Positions 1 to 15,200 of a DNA stretch of 64,000 bases are shown one piece after another. A program made the translations under genes and the position numbers. The notes beneath the pieces are model-generated. The model was given only the letters and a program-made list of their open reading frames with translations, was not told where the DNA came from and did no database searches. Within the stretch, counting starts at the first letter, position 1, and the number at the start of each line of letters is the position of its first letter. Location: positions 96,634,330 through 96,698,329 of the forward strand of contig CM049307.1 in NCBI GenBank assembly GCA_026874595.1, read 5' to 3'. This stretch comes from Sipunculus nudus (lineage: Eukaryota > Annelida > Sipuncula > Golfingiida > Sipunculidae).

Positions 1-108
1 AAGAGAAACAGAAAAAAGAAGATTCACAATACTAAGCAACAGAGAGCTTTATTATGTAGTTTTAAAACACTAAAGATTTCAGTTGTTCATAATTGCTGGT
101 TTACTCAC

Positions 109-252
109 CAGGTGGTGCTGAAGGGAATGTCTGTACAGGAACGAAGCCATACTGCGGTCCAGAAGGAGGTGTGTATGCAGGGGGTGGGGCAGCGTAGTAG
201 GGTCCAGAGGGTGGCATGTAGGGCGGGGGTGGTTCCCGCATCAACCTGGTGG
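109..252 (-). CDS. WBP2: WBP2 coding exon 5 (PPxY tail)
   Basis: Residues 132-179. [17 protein letters not shown] carries the first PPxY and [12 protein letters not shown] the second; the rest is Pro/Tyr/Gly-rich. The acceptor is TCTGACAG|CCACC and the donor CACCTG|GTGAGTAA, so at least one more exon lies to the left of base 1. Bases 1-108 are intron. Confidence 0.9.
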
Positions 253-3200
253 CTGTCAGAGAAATGATCAAATAAAATAAGTTATATTCACTTGTACAAA
301 GACTATTATGAAAGAGTTAAACCCTGCAAAATGGACTTTTTGCAAGACATCAAATCCTTTGTCTGGACACCTTGCTCAATTGTATGCATAATACATTTTC
401 CATTCTTATTAGATTGTTAAAGAGAGGTTCTGTAACCTATACAACTTTTCAAATAACTGTGCAACATGAAACTGTTACAGCATATGTATTAGATAAAATG
501 AACACCACAAAACAGAAAGAGAAAGGCTCTTGAATGAAGTATGGCAATGAGAGGTTAAGGTATTCTGTGTGATACAGTTTACAGGTAACACAAATAACTG
601 TACACACCATCTGAAGTGGTCATACAGTGCTCTATGAGCATTATATTTTCATGTAAAATATACAAAGTGTTAAATATCTTATTTCACAGCTGTGTCTATT
701 AATTTGCAGAACATATGCCTTTTCATATATACTCATTCTAACTACTAAATCATTATGGGCACTTGACTGTACATCAGTGTCCTATGGATCTGACTCTCCC
801 CTGTTAACCTGTGACAGGTATTTGTTGAGTACACTGACCTCTCCTTCCTGCCTCCAGCATCGCCTGACCAAACTCAATGGCTCCTCCTGAATTAAACCAC
901 AGCTTGAACTTGCCTTTCCCTTCCCAGTTTCCTGTAAAATTAAAGGACACATCAAATCTATGATCACCTGACTTGATAAATGATGATCATCATCAGATAT
1001 GATTATTAATGTAACAATGAGCTCCGATATATTGTGGTTCATGAACGTTTCAAATTCACAATATTTGTGAAAGTGAAATGATTCAGAAAATAAAGCTTTA
1101 GTAAATGAGAGGTGCAATTATCGAAGGAAAATTGATAGATAAAAGAATAATATTATGGATAACTAGAATAAAGGTAGTCGACAAGCCACTACATGTATCC
1201 GCAAAAATCAAAGTGGGACGGGTGAAGAGAGGCATGGATTGAGTGGCAAGGGGAAATAGAGTGAGGTGTATTGCATATTAGCATGGTTGTCTGCAGCCGA
1301 AATGTGTATGTAGGTGGCGCCACCTGCCACAAAATCCAGAAAGCTATCCAAGTTGTACAAATATTCAAAATTTTAGGCAGATAAGTCAAATCACGGCTTA
1401 CATATGAGTGATTTTATCCCAAAGCTAACAAACAGAAGAATGCTGTGCGAAAATGGTTGCAAGTGGCGTGACCAGTTTTGTGTATGATGAAGAGCTAAGT
1501 GAGATCTATACACATGCAAAATTTATGAGGATACCTCAAACCAGTCCTGAGATATAAGCCTGGATGTCTGCATCCTGAAAGTGAATGATGGTGGAGCCAC
1601 CTGTCATAAAATCTAGAAAGCTATCCAGGATGTATACACATGTAAAATTTCAGGTAGATAAGTCAAACCACTGTGGAGATACAAGTAATTTTATCCCATC
1701 GCAGACAAACAGACGGACGCTGTGCAAAAATGGTTGCAGGTGGCACTACCAGTTTTGTGTATGATAAGGAGTTATGTGAGATCTATAGACATTAAAAATT
1801 TCAGGGGGATATGTCAAACCAGTCCTGAGATATAAGCCTGAATGTCTGCAGGGTAAACATAAATGTAGGTGGCGCCACCTGCCACAAAATCCAGAAAGCT
1901 ATCCAAGATGTATAAACATGCAAAATTTTAGGCAGATAAGTCAAACCACTGCCGAGATATATGAGTGATTTTATCCCATCGCAGACAAACAGACGGATGC
2001 AGTGCAAAAATGGTTGCAGGTGGCCCCACCAGTTTCGTGTATGATAAAGATCTATGTGAGATCTATACACATGCAAAATTTAAGAAGGATACGTCAAACC
2101 AGTCCTGAGATATAAGCCTGGATGTCTGCAGCCTGAACGTGTATGAAGATGGAGCCACCTGTCATAAAATCAAGAAAGCTATCCAGGATGTATACACATA
2201 TAAATATCAGGTGGATTAGTCAAACACTGCCGAGATATGAGTGATTTTATCCCATCACTGACAAACAGATGGATGCAGTGCAAAAATGGTTGCAGGTGGG
2301 GCCACCAGTTTTGTGTATGATAAAGAGATACTGTGGTTGCCTTTTTGTTCGCGAGGGTTTTAATTTCGCGATATTTGCGAATGGGAATAATCGGCCAATT
2401 GAGAATGTCCTTCTTATTTAGTGTAATCAATACTTGTATGGTAATAGGTTAAAACAGAGAGAATTTTTTTAATAAATTACATCCTTGCAGGTATAGGGAA
2501 ATGTAAGCCTTAAATTTGAACTAAACCACCTATGCTGTGTGTGCGGGCCTATCATTATATAAGAAAATGTCACAAACTCATGACTTATTCTCATTTTATA
2601 ATACACACAGGTATATGGCTTTGCCAAAGATTTGATATAGGTTCTTGTGAGATCGCGAAAATGAAACCCTCGCAAAACATTAACAAGTGACCCAGGGGTC
2701 ATGACGCTCAGCTGACCAGGAAGACATTGACAAAAGTAATTTTATCATCTGAATGTCAAATTTGAATGAAATACTTTTTCCAAACTTGACCTTTTGTATA
2801 AAATCATCTAATATTCATTGGGGTACTATGGAGCTCTGTAGCATGAAGGATATGGGTAACAGACACCTATTTTCAAGGTTTACAAGATGACTTTTCAGGG
2901 GTCTCCCAGCATGTCAAAAAATAAAATTCTAGGTCCAGTTATTATGATTTGTGCCCTGTTAACAGATGACCAAATGTTTATTCTGGGGGGTATTTCAAAG
3001 CCGCATAGGATGAAGGATATGGGTAACAGAGATGTAATTTCAGGTGCACAAGGAGACTTTTCAGGGGCCTCCCAGCATATCAAGATAGGAGATTCTAGGT
3101 CAAGTCATTATAATTTGTGCTCTGTTAACAGATGACCAAATCTTTACTCTGGGGAGTACTTCGGAGCCCCAGAGCATGAAGGATATGGGTAACAGAGACC

Positions 3201-6200
3201 TAATTTCAGGTTTCCAAGATGTTTCATGGACCTCCCTGCATGTTAAGAAAGAAGATTCTAGGTCAAGTCATTATGATTTGTGGCCTGTTAACAGATGACC
3301 AAATGTTTAAAGGTCTCAAAAATCAAGAAAAAAATTCTTAAACAAGGGACCTATGGGTCACGACGCTCAGCTCTTATATATGATAAAAAAATATTATTTA
3401 GAAATGAGGCACATGCTGGTTTTGTGTGGTAATAAATATAAGCTGTATTATGAGTTGTTGTTGTTTAGCTTATGTATGATTTTGATAGTACCTTTGGAGA
3501 CAGGGAAGAGGATTGATTTCATTTATTTTATTAACAAATGGAGTACTACTGTCACACAGATTTTAACTTGGCCATATAACTTATAAGCAGAACATATAAT
3601 ATAAGAGTTTAACTATTTATTAAAAAAATAACAAATATTGTCCCAAATATAATTTTTATTAAAAATAATAAGAGAATCATATGATTTTTTAAAATGAAAT
3701 ATAACTGATATGATCATTAAAATAATATTAAAGAATATATTCATGAATGCATTCATGAATACATTTTGAAAGTATTTGCACGAGTATTCATATACTTTCA
3801 TTTTTACCTGAATTCCCATTCTTTATGCAAGAAATTTTATAATGGAGTACATAATCATATTCCTATTTAAATACAATTACAAAGTATTTGCACCATGTCT
3901 GGTATTTATTCAGTTTTCACCAAACAAAGATGTTGAGAATCCAGAATATACAAAATTCACACATTTAAATAATGATCATAAGTACCTGGTTTTATGGCCT
4001 TTATTTATATTAAAAAATAACTGTAAAAAATTCATTTTGGACCAATTTCACATCAATGTACACCCTAGACACAGTAGGAATCTAGATTAATATTATCAAC
4101 TGCATCTTTGTCTATCATTAATTTCCTTCATATGATCCCTAATGATTAGTAATGAATAATATATTTTACTTCTTTATCATTAAAATTGAACTGAAAAATG
4201 CCATAGGTGACTGCATGGTGTTATTTGGAATATGTGACATTCTACCCATCGATACAAGATTCTTATATCATCAGTAACTGCAAGTTAATTTCCTGTTATT
4301 ATAAACTAACAAATTCCTTTTCTATTTTTCTTTAATTTGTTATTAAAAACCAATAAAAATTTATTAATTTATTGTTTATTGTTATGTTGTTGGTTAAAAC
4401 TACTAGATGAGTTGGGTTGGACACCTGGATCAACTGTGGCTGGCCATAAGCTGCCTGGATTCTCGTCTCAAGCGTGCATAATTTGATGAAAGGTCAACAA
4501 GGTCAACAAAGTGGTGACTCAAGAGGGGCTGGAGAGAGCCAAAGTCTGACAGGGTCTCATAAAAAACATTAATAAAAGCTACAATATTTGGCCAATTTCT
4601 TTCAGCTTTCTAAACTAAAAAGCTGAAATCCTTATGTGTGCATGATATGAAAATTATATCAACAGTGCTCACGGGAAACAAACGTGCCATGGTCACAGTT
4701 GGGCAAAATTTAAGGTACTAATTTTATATTTATGCTAATAACTTATAAAATTTGAAAAATTCAGAACTAATTATGGGTATTTAATTGAATCTTGATTAAA
4801 TAATGTTACATCCCTGACAAAAAAATCTCTAGCTTCAGCAATGCCCTTGTTAAGGGAGTAAATATATTTCTTGATTTTTTACAAAGTGCATTATGTTTTG
4901 GCCCATAACTTAAAACAATTACGCAATACTGACATCATTCTGGCATGTGCAAAGAGAAAGAAAAATATGTATATTATTTATGATTAAAGTCAGATCAGTG
5001 GTTTTGATATTAGGCAGTCTTGAAGTGTAACAATGGGTTTTTAATGTAAAAATGAAGTTTTGGATTCCTAGGTCTGGACTAATACCTTTATTTCACATTC
5101 AAGGGAATAATACATTTAAGTTTATATATTATTTAAGCATATCCACTTTTTCCATTAAAATAGTTTTTATCTGATTAATTTTTTTTATTTATAAGTTTTA
5201 TAAATTTGTATTAAAAAAACACTGAAAATATATGTTAAAATATTAGAATTCTTAGTTGCAATCATTATACATCCAGAGTGTAGCTCGTTTTGAGTCATAT
5301 TATGCATATACATATATTTTTATTATTTTTAAATCACAAATTTTTAAACTGAATTTAAAAGAAAATAATGCCACAACATGGCATCTGCAAGATTATTCCT
5401 TGAATCACTATTAAAAAGTTTTGCACATTGGAGTTTTCAGTACATGCTTAATCTTATTCACCAAAATAAAATAAGATTCTGTAAATTTGGTAAAATAAAA
5501 ACATCTTTTCAAATAAACTATACACACTGTTGGTTGAATGAGGGACAAACAATATCATTATGCTAATTACAATCTAAGCTTTAATATATTCCTGGAATTA
5601 ATAGTCAATTTCACACCTTGTGAAGTTTTTACTCTTCTCAAGGAAGGAATTACTTATCTGATGAACATCCACACTTTCATAGCAATACACCACTTTGTGG
5701 ACACAATTAAATGTGCACTTTAATCATTGTAACCCTGGTGGTAAATACAAAATCTAAAATGTAGCATAGCCAAGAATAAAATGAAATACAGAAAATTATA
5801 ACATTCATCTAGTTAATGCATAATCTAGGGGGGGAGGGTGTGCAGGGCAGAGAAGAAGCCTGCTAGTAGTGGCCCAGCTGAGCCAAGACAAGCTGCCTGG
5901 GGTGGGTTACATAATGCAAATGAAGGCTTTACTACTAGGTGGGCTAGATGTAAACAACACTTGACATGGTGTATGAAAACTTGAATAAAAGCTACTCTTT
6001 TCAATCAATTCCTTTGAAATTTCAGATTTTAAAAGATTAAATACTTATGTATATATGCTGTGAAAATTAAATCAACAGTGCTTACAGAAAAAAAACATGC
6101 CATTGCCAAAGTTGGACAAAATTTAGGGTATTGATTTTTTATTTAAGCTAATAACTTGAAAAATTTGCAAAATTCAGATCTAATTTTGGGTAAACAATCA

Positions 6201-9200
6201 AATCTTGATTAAATAAAGTTATATTCCTGACAAAAAGTCTCCAGCTTCAGCAATTCTCATCTAAGGTGAGTAAATATATTTCTTGATTTTTAAAAAAGTG
6301 CATTATGTTTGGGCCCATAACTTAAACAAGGGACCTATGGGTCACGACGCTCAGCTGTTATATATGATAAGAAAATATTATTTAGAAATGAGGCACATGC
6401 TGGTTTTGTGTGGTAATAAATATAAGCTTTAATATGAGTTGTTGTTGTTTAGCTTATGTATGATTTTGATAGTACCTTTGGAGACAGGGAAGAGGATTGA
6501 TTTCATTTATTTTATTAACAAATAGAGTACTATTGTCACACAGATTTTGACTTGGCAATATAACTTATAAGCAGAATATATAATATAAGGGTTTAACTAT
6601 TAATTAAAAAAAAAAACAAATATTGTCCCAAATATAATTATTATTAAAAATAATAAGAGAATCATATGATTTTTTAAAATGAAATATAACTGAAATGATT
6701 ATTAAAATAATATTAAAGAATATATTCATGAATGCATTCATGAATACATTTTGAAAGTATTTGCACTGGTATTCATATACTTTCATTTTTACCTGAATTC
6801 CCATTCTTTATGCAAGAAATTTTATAATGGAGTACATAATCATATTCGTATTTAAATACAATTACAAAGTATTTGCACCATGTCTGGTATTTATTCAGTT
6901 TTCACCAAACAATGATGTTGAGAATCCAGAATATACAAAATTCACACATTTAAATAATGATCATAAGTACCTGGTTTTATTTATATTAAAAAATAACTGT
7001 AATAAATTCATTTTGGACTAATTTCACATCAATGAACACACTAGACACAGTAGGAATCTAGATTAATATTATCAACTGCATCTTTGTCTATCATTAATTT
7101 CCATCATATGATCCCTAATGATTAGTAATGAATGATATGATTTACTTCTTTATCATTAAAATTGAACTGAAAAATACCATAGGTGACTGCATGGTGTTAT
7201 TTGGAATACGTGACATTCTATCCATCGATACAAGATTCTTATATCATCCGTAACTGCAAGTTAATTTCCTGTTATAATAAACTAACAAATTCCTTTTCTA
7301 TTTTTCATTAATTTTTTATTAACAACCAATAAAAATTTATTAATTTATTGTTTATTGTATGCAGTTGGTTAAAACTACTAGATGAGTTGGGTTGGACACC
7401 TGGATCAACTGTGGCTGGCCATAAGCTGCCTGGATTCCCTGTATGCCTCGCCTCAAGCATGCATAATTTGCTGAAAGTTCAACAAGGTCAACATACAGCT
7501 GACTCAAGAGGGGCTGGAGAGAGCCAAAGTCTGACAGGGTCTCATTAAAACATTAATAAAAGCTACAATTTTTGGCCAATTTCTTTCAGCTTTCTAAACT
7601 TAAAAGCTGAAATCCTTATGTGTGCATGATATGAAAATTATATCAACAGTGCTCACAGGAAACAAACGTGCCATGGTCAAAGTTGGGCAAAATTTAAGTT
7701 ACTAATTTAACATTTATACTAATAACTTATAAAATTTGAAAAATTCAAACTAATTTTGGGTATTCAATTGAATCTTGATTAAATAATTTTTCATTAATAT
7801 TTTGAAGGTATTAAGTCCTAGTGACCAAATTCTTGGCATGGTAGGGGATTTTGGAGACATCTAGCTGTATGCCGAATTTAAGGAACTAAGAGCTGAAGCT
7901 GGGGAGCTGAGCTCTTGCAAACTGCATAACACTAGCTTGATGTATACAATATGTTACATGGTGCTTGAAAACTTGAATAAAATCTACAGTTTTTGATCAA
8001 CTGGTTTCAAAATTTTTGGTGTTAACAGTTGAAAAGGTAACAAAAACATGCTGTGAAAATTAAATCCACAGTACTTACAGGAAAAAAACGTGCCATGGTC
8101 AAAGTTGGGCAAAATTTAAGGTACCAATTTTTTATTTTTATTAATATTTTAAAAAATTTAAAAGATTTTCATCTAATTTTGGGTATACAATTTAATTTTG
8201 ATTAATTAAAGTTATATTACTGGAAAAAAGGTCCATAGCTTTAATATGTTTTGTGTTAAGTGATCAAATATCTTTCCTGATTTTTTACAAAATGCATTAT
8301 GTTTGGGTCCATAACTTTTTTAAATTATATAATACAGACATATTTTCTTGCATGTACATAGGAACTATATAGAGGAATATTTATGGTAAATATGAGGAAA
8401 AACAGATGAGTGGTTTTGATATTAGGCAGTCCTGAAGTGTGAAAATAGGTTTTTAATAAAAAATTGAGGTTTTTCCTTAATTTCTCAAAGGAACAAAGTC
8501 CAAAAGACCCAGTTTTCGGCTTGGTAGGAGATCTTGGGGACATCTAACATTATGCCGGATTTTGGATTCCTAGGTCTTACGGTTTCAAAACGTGCCACAT
8601 CTACGGACGGACGGACGGACAGACGGACGGACGACGGACAATGGACCACGACTATAGCTCAGATGACTTATAGTCAGCTGAGCTAAAAAAATACACAATA
8701 CTGACATCATTTCTGGCATGTGCATAGCGAATGTATAGAAAAATATGTATATTATATATGATCAAAGTCAGATCAGTGGTTTTGATATGAGGCAGTCTTG
8801 AAGTGTAACAATGGGTTTTTAATGGAAAAATGAAGTTTTTCATTGATATCTCGAAGGAATTAAGTCCTAGTGACGTAATTCTTGGCATGGTAGGGGATTT
8901 TGGAGAAATCCAACTGTATGCCAAATTTAAGGAACTTAGAGCTGAAGCTTGGGAGCTGAGCTCTAGCAAACTGCATAACACTAGCAATATGTGACATGGT
9001 GCTTGAAAACTTGAATAAAATCTACAGTTTTTGATCAACTGGTTTCAAATTTTTGGTGTTAACAGTTGAAATGCTAACAAAAACATGCTGTGAAAATTAA
9101 ATCCACAGCAGTTACAGCAAAAAAAACGTGCCATGGTCAAAGTTGGGCAAAATTTAAGGTACCAATTTTTTATTTTTGCTAATATTTTAAAAAATTTAAA

Positions 9201-12200
9201 AGATTTTGATCTTATTTTGGGTATACAATTTAATTTTGATTAATTAAAGTTATATTACTGGAATAAAGGTCCATAGCTTTAACGTTTTTTGTGTTAAGTG
9301 ATCAAATATCTTTCCTGATTTTTTACAAAATGCATCATGTTTGGGCCCATAACTTTTTTTAAATTAAATAATACAGACATAATTTCCGGCATGTATATAG
9401 GAACTATATAGAGGAATATTTATGGTTAATATGAGGAAAAACAGATAAGTGGTTTTGATATTAGGCAGTCCTGAAGTGTGAAAATAGGTTTTAAATAAAA
9501 AATTGAGGTTTTTCCTTAATTTCTCAAAGGAACGAAGTTGCAAAGACCCAGTTTTCGGCTTGGTAGGAGATCTTGGGGACATCTAACATTATGCTGAATT
9601 TTGGATTCCTAGGTCTTACGTGCCACATCGACGGACGGACGGACGGACGGACGGACGACGGACAATGGACCACGACTATAGCTCAGATGACTTATAGTCA
9701 GCTGAGCTAAAAATCATAATACAGGTGGCACCACCAGTCTACAGAAACTGATGAAACAAGCCATTATCTATACAAATGTAGACAATCATGGTGATCAATG
9801 CATTAGTTATTGTATCAATTTTTGCATTATTCTGGGAGGAACTTCCGAGCCTCATAGCTGAAAGGATATCAGTAACAGAGACCTTGTATCAGGTTTCCAT
9901 ATAGACTTTTTATGACCGTCCTTGCATGTCACGACAGAAGATTCTAGGTTCAGTTGATATGATTTGTGCCCTGTTAACAGATGACCAAATCTTAAAAGGT
10001 TTCAAAAATAGAGAAAAAAAACTTTAAAAATAGAAAAAATACAGGTGGCGCCACCAGAATGCAGAAACTGATGAAACATTTCATGATCAATATCCATGCA
10101 AAGAATCATGGTGATCAATATAATAATTGTTCAGATACTTGAGCTTTTGTATCAAATTTTCCATTATTCGCGGGGGTACTTCAGAGCCCCAAAGCTCAGA
10201 GGTTATGGGTAACAGAGACCTAATTTCAAGTTTTTAAGGAGACTTTTCATGGGCCTCTCAGCATGTCAAGAGAGAAGATTCTAGGTCCAGTTGTTACGAT
10301 TTGTGCCATGTTAACAGATGACCGCATCTTATGAGGTCTCAAAAATAGAGAAAAAAATTTGTAAAAATAAAAAAAAATACAGGTGGCGCCACCATACTGC
10401 AGAAACTGATGACACATTCCATGATAAATATCCATGGAAAGAATCATGGTGATCACTGCAATAGTTGTTTAGATACTTGAGCTTTTGTATCAAATTTTCC
10501 ATTATTCTGGGGGGTACTTCGGAGCCCCATAGCTCAAAGGTTATGGGTTACAGAGACCTAGTTTCAGGTTTCCAAAGAGACTTTTTATGGGCCTCCCTGC
10601 ATGTCAAGAGAGAAGATTCTAGGTGTAGTCTTTACGATTTGTGCCCTGTTAACAGATGGCCACATCTTCAAAGGTCTTGAAAAAAGAGAAAAAAAATTCG
10701 TAAAAATTTGAAAAAAAATAAGAGGTGGCGCACCCTCTCTGCAGAACCTGATGGAACAGCTCATGATCAATATGTATGCCAAAAATCATGACCATCAGTG
10801 TTGTAGTTATTGAGATACTGCACTTTTTGTATAAAATTTTCCATTATTCTGGGGGGTATTTTGGAGCCATACAGCCTAAAGAATATGGGTAACAGAGACC
10901 TAATTTCAGGTTTCCATGGAGAATTTTCATGGGTCTCCCTGTGTGTCAAGAATGAAGATTCTAGGTCCAGTTTTTATGATTTGTGCCCTGTTAACAGATG
11001 TTCATATCTTTAAAGGTCTCAAAAAATAGATAAAACATTCGTAAAAAAAACCCGAAATAATACAGGTTGTGCCACCATTCTGCAGGAACTGATGGAACAC
11101 CTCTTGATCAATAGTTCTGCCACAAATCATGACCATCAGTGAAGTAGTAATTGAGATATTGAAGTTTTTGTATGAAATTTTTGACTACTCTGGGGGGTAC
11201 TTTGGGGTCCCATAGCTAGAAGGATATGGGTAACAGAGACCTTATTTCTGGTTTCCATGGAGACTTTTCATAGGTCTCTCAGTGTATTGAGAATGAAGAT
11301 TCTAGGTCCAGTCGTTACGATTTGTGCCATGCTAACAGATGACAGCATCCTTAAAGGTCTCAAAAATAGAGGAAGAAATCGTAAAAAAATCAAACAATAT
11401 AGGTGGCGCCACCAGTCTACAAGAACTGATGGAACATCTCACGATCAATATGTATGCCAAAAATCATGACCATCAGTCAAGTAGTTAATGAGATATTGAA
11501 GTTTTTGTATGAAATTTTTTTACTTTTCTGGGGGGTAGTTTGGGGCCCCATAGCTGGAAGGATATGGGTAACAGAGACCTAATTTCTGGTTTCCATGGAG
11601 ACTTTTCATAGGTCTCAGTGTGTCAAGAATGAAGATTCTAAGTCCAGTCGTTACCATTTGTGCCTTGTTAACAGATGTTCACATTTTTAAAGGTCTCAAA
11701 AATAGAGAAAAAAATTCGTAAAAAATCGAAAAATACAGGTGGCGCCACCAGTCTTCAGTAACTGATGGAACCTCTCATGATCAATATGTATGCCAAAAAT
11801 CATGACCATCAGTCAAGTAGTTAATGAGATATTGAAGTTTTTGTATGAAATTTTGGACTTTTCTGGGGGGTACTTCGGAGCCCCATAGCTCAGAGGTTAT
11901 GGGTAACAGAGACCTAATTTCAGGTTTCCAAGGAGATTTTTCATGGTACTCCCTGGATGTCAAGTTAGAAGATTCCAGGTCCAGTGGTTACGATTTGTGC
12001 CTGGTTAACGGACAGACAGACAGACGGACAGACGGACGACGGACAAAGAGTGATCACTATAGCTCAGATGACTTTCAGTCAGCTGAGCTAAAAATGGAAA
12101 AATCGCGAAATTTCAGCCTCGCGAATATGAAGCCAACCCCAGTATGTGAGATCTCTACACATGCAAAATTTCAGGAGGGTACTTCAAACCAGTCCCATGA

Positions 12201-15200
12201 TATAAGCCTGGATGACTGCAGCCTGAACATGAATGTAGGTGGCGCAACCTGTTATAAAATCAAGAAAGCTATCCAGGATGTATACACATGCAAAATTTCA
12301 GAAGTCCACCCACTGCAGAGATATGAGTGATTTTATCCCAAGGCAGATGAACAGATGGTCACTGTGCAAAAATGCTTGCAGGTGGTGCCACCATTTTATT
12401 GTATGTTATAAAGCTATCAAAGGGCTAAATTTGTGCAAAATTTTATTTTTAGCCTGATCGATCAAACAAGTCTGAAGATATGTGGGTTAATGTGTCAAAA
12501 CAGACGCACAGATGGACGCACTGGAGAGAGGAAAGGTCAGAGGTCAATGCAACATATTTTGGCACCAGTTCACATGTGACCCGATAATGGTGTAAAAATT
12601 TCGAAAAATTTGTCCAGTGGTCTCAGAGTTCTATTCCTAAATCCAACGCTGCGGCAGTGGCAGCGGAAAACAATCAAAAACAAAGTATCCGCAAAACTTT
12701 GTTTTGGCGGATATAATTATAGATCTTGTATATTCAAAGATTGCTGTTACAAATGGTATCAGATCTGTCAAATTATCTGCCATCAATGAAGAATAATGTC
12801 CACTTGGTCCATGTTCCACTGGGTCCCCGTGAGACTGTTCCGATTATGTCCACATGACATGTGATATAATTTACATAATAATGGTTATACTCTATCCAAA
12901 AAGAACCCTCATGAAACCATGAAAATTGCGGAATTTTAACCCCGCGAGAATATGAAGCCAACCACAGAATATCTGACAGTAAACTTAATATTGCAATAAT
13001 TGTTACTCTTATCAAATGAGATATAGCTGTGCCACATCCGACATTAAACTGCTGATAATAACCCACTAGACATCTGTATTCAACAAATGATCACCATTTA
13101 GGGGTTTTAGACCAATTTTTGTGGCCTTGACCCACTTTTCCAGATATGGGGACCTTTTTCTTTTAGGTTTTGTTCTTAGTCCTCTGTGTTGGAAACCTGC
13201 TTTTCTTAAAACCCAGATTTGCACCTGCTAGTGTAAATCCATATTGGGAGGTGGGGGGGGGGGGGGGGGTTAAATAATGTTCAATCTACCTCCTGCTTCA
13301 GCCTTGATCTGACCCTTGATGTAGTTGGCACCAAAGATCGGCTGTTCCAGCTCCACCTGGGACATGCAGTAGAACGGCATGCTGAATGACTGTAACGTGT
13401 CCTTGGGATCCTTGTTGTTGAATATTACCTGTAAAACCAAAGTAACCAGCTTCAGTCAGAGTCGAGCTCACAGAAATGAATACTTACTGAAGCATAACAA
13501 TGATGAAGGCTCGTTTCTGGGCCACAAGAATTTGATAGATGTAAAACAGGTTCATGCTTCACAGGGAAGAATTCAGTTACAAATTCTGATCACATGAATA
13601 AGACTTTAACTGAGATTCAGCCTGTTGTTTACAACCTGATTAGTTGAGTCATTACAGTGAGTGAATGAGGGATATGAAGGGATGAAGTACAGAATTCACT
13701 TATAATACTTATACATGTACTATTAAAACCTACTAATGAATTAGCTCCTGTAGTTCATTACCAATCCCACAAAACACCCACCCAACTTCAAATTTGATGC
13801 CAAAAAGTGACACCACTCAATAAATTTATAATCATCTGTTAAATATATTTATGCAATATTTTATCATAATTATATGCTACAAAGTTAAGTGTTTTGTGTT
13901 GCAGTCAGTTCACCTGCAGACATGGCAACCATTTATGCAAGAGCTATGATGATGCCCCCCCCCCCCCCACCCACAAGTGGGGCAAGTCATCAGGCTGAGC
14001 ACTATAAACAATGTGTCAGGTATACAAAACAATGTTTACATTTATTTTATAACTTATTGATCAGTGCCATTTTAGGCAAAAAATTCAAATTTAAAAGAGT
14101 ATTTTGTGGCGGTAAAATACACATTTTCAATCTGAAGTTTAAAGCAGTGTGTCACTTATCCTTGCCATTCCACACTTTGGTACCGAGATCTTACCCTGTG
14201 TCTGGTACTGAGTACTTACCCTGTGTCTGGTACTGAGTACTTACCCTGTGTGTGGTACTGAGTACTTACCCTGTGTGTGGTACTGAGTACTTACCCTGTG
14301 TGTGGTACTGAGTACTTACCCTGTGTGTGGTACTGAGTACTTACCCTGTGTGTGGTACTGAGTACTTACCCTGTGTGTGGTACTGAGTACTTACCCTGTG
14401 TGTGGTACTGAGTACTTACCCTGTGTCTGGTACTGAGTACTTACCCTGTGTGTGGTACTGAGTACTTACCCTGTGTGTGGTCAGGTACAGGCGCCCCTTT
14501 TTGTGACCCTTGAAATGGGGCATGTGACACTCCATGTCAAACGCCGACTCCACGCCATCGTAAAATATCAGGATCCTGTATAGGAGTAAATATTAAGGGT
14601 TTAGGAACACAGCTTTACCTACATCCTGTCAAAAAATTTTTTTTGTCAGACAAGTTTATGGAATTTGTTTGCCCTCATTAAACCTCTACAGTGTAAAACC
14701 TATACAACTGTCAGATTGATGTCCAGACAAACACAGACAGACAAGATGTCCTCTGTTGTGATTGGGGGGGGGGGGGGGGGGGGGCAGACAGCAGGGTTCG
14801 ATCTTAACGCTAGCCCGCGGCGAGTGTGAAATTCAGTGGACTGGTACGATCTTTTTTCTTTTAGCCCGACTGGCTAGTAGCCTGAGAAATGTTAACATTT
14901 GTTTTGATTTTATTCTAACCAAGCTTACCGCGTATGCCACCTTTTTTAACCAGGCTGAAACTTCATTTTAAACAACATTTAATATCCAATGTATAAATTT
15001 TGCATAAATGTTTCATATAATCTGGTCATCCTTAAAAAAACTGTGTTGGGGCTAACCTGGCCAATTGAGATTTTCGACAGCGGCTGGAAATTTTTTTGGA
15101 CTAGTCTGTAAATAATTTTTGTTGGTATAATCTGCCGCAAATGCATCTGGCAAAGTAAAAATCCGCCTTCATGTGCTTCAAAAACAGCATTTCTGTTATT

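Noticed and set aside
14792-14820. 'GGGTTCGATCTTAA' as a tRNA T-loop
   Set aside because: No acceptor stem, A box or anticodon arm around it; it is the terminus of the inverted-repeat element.
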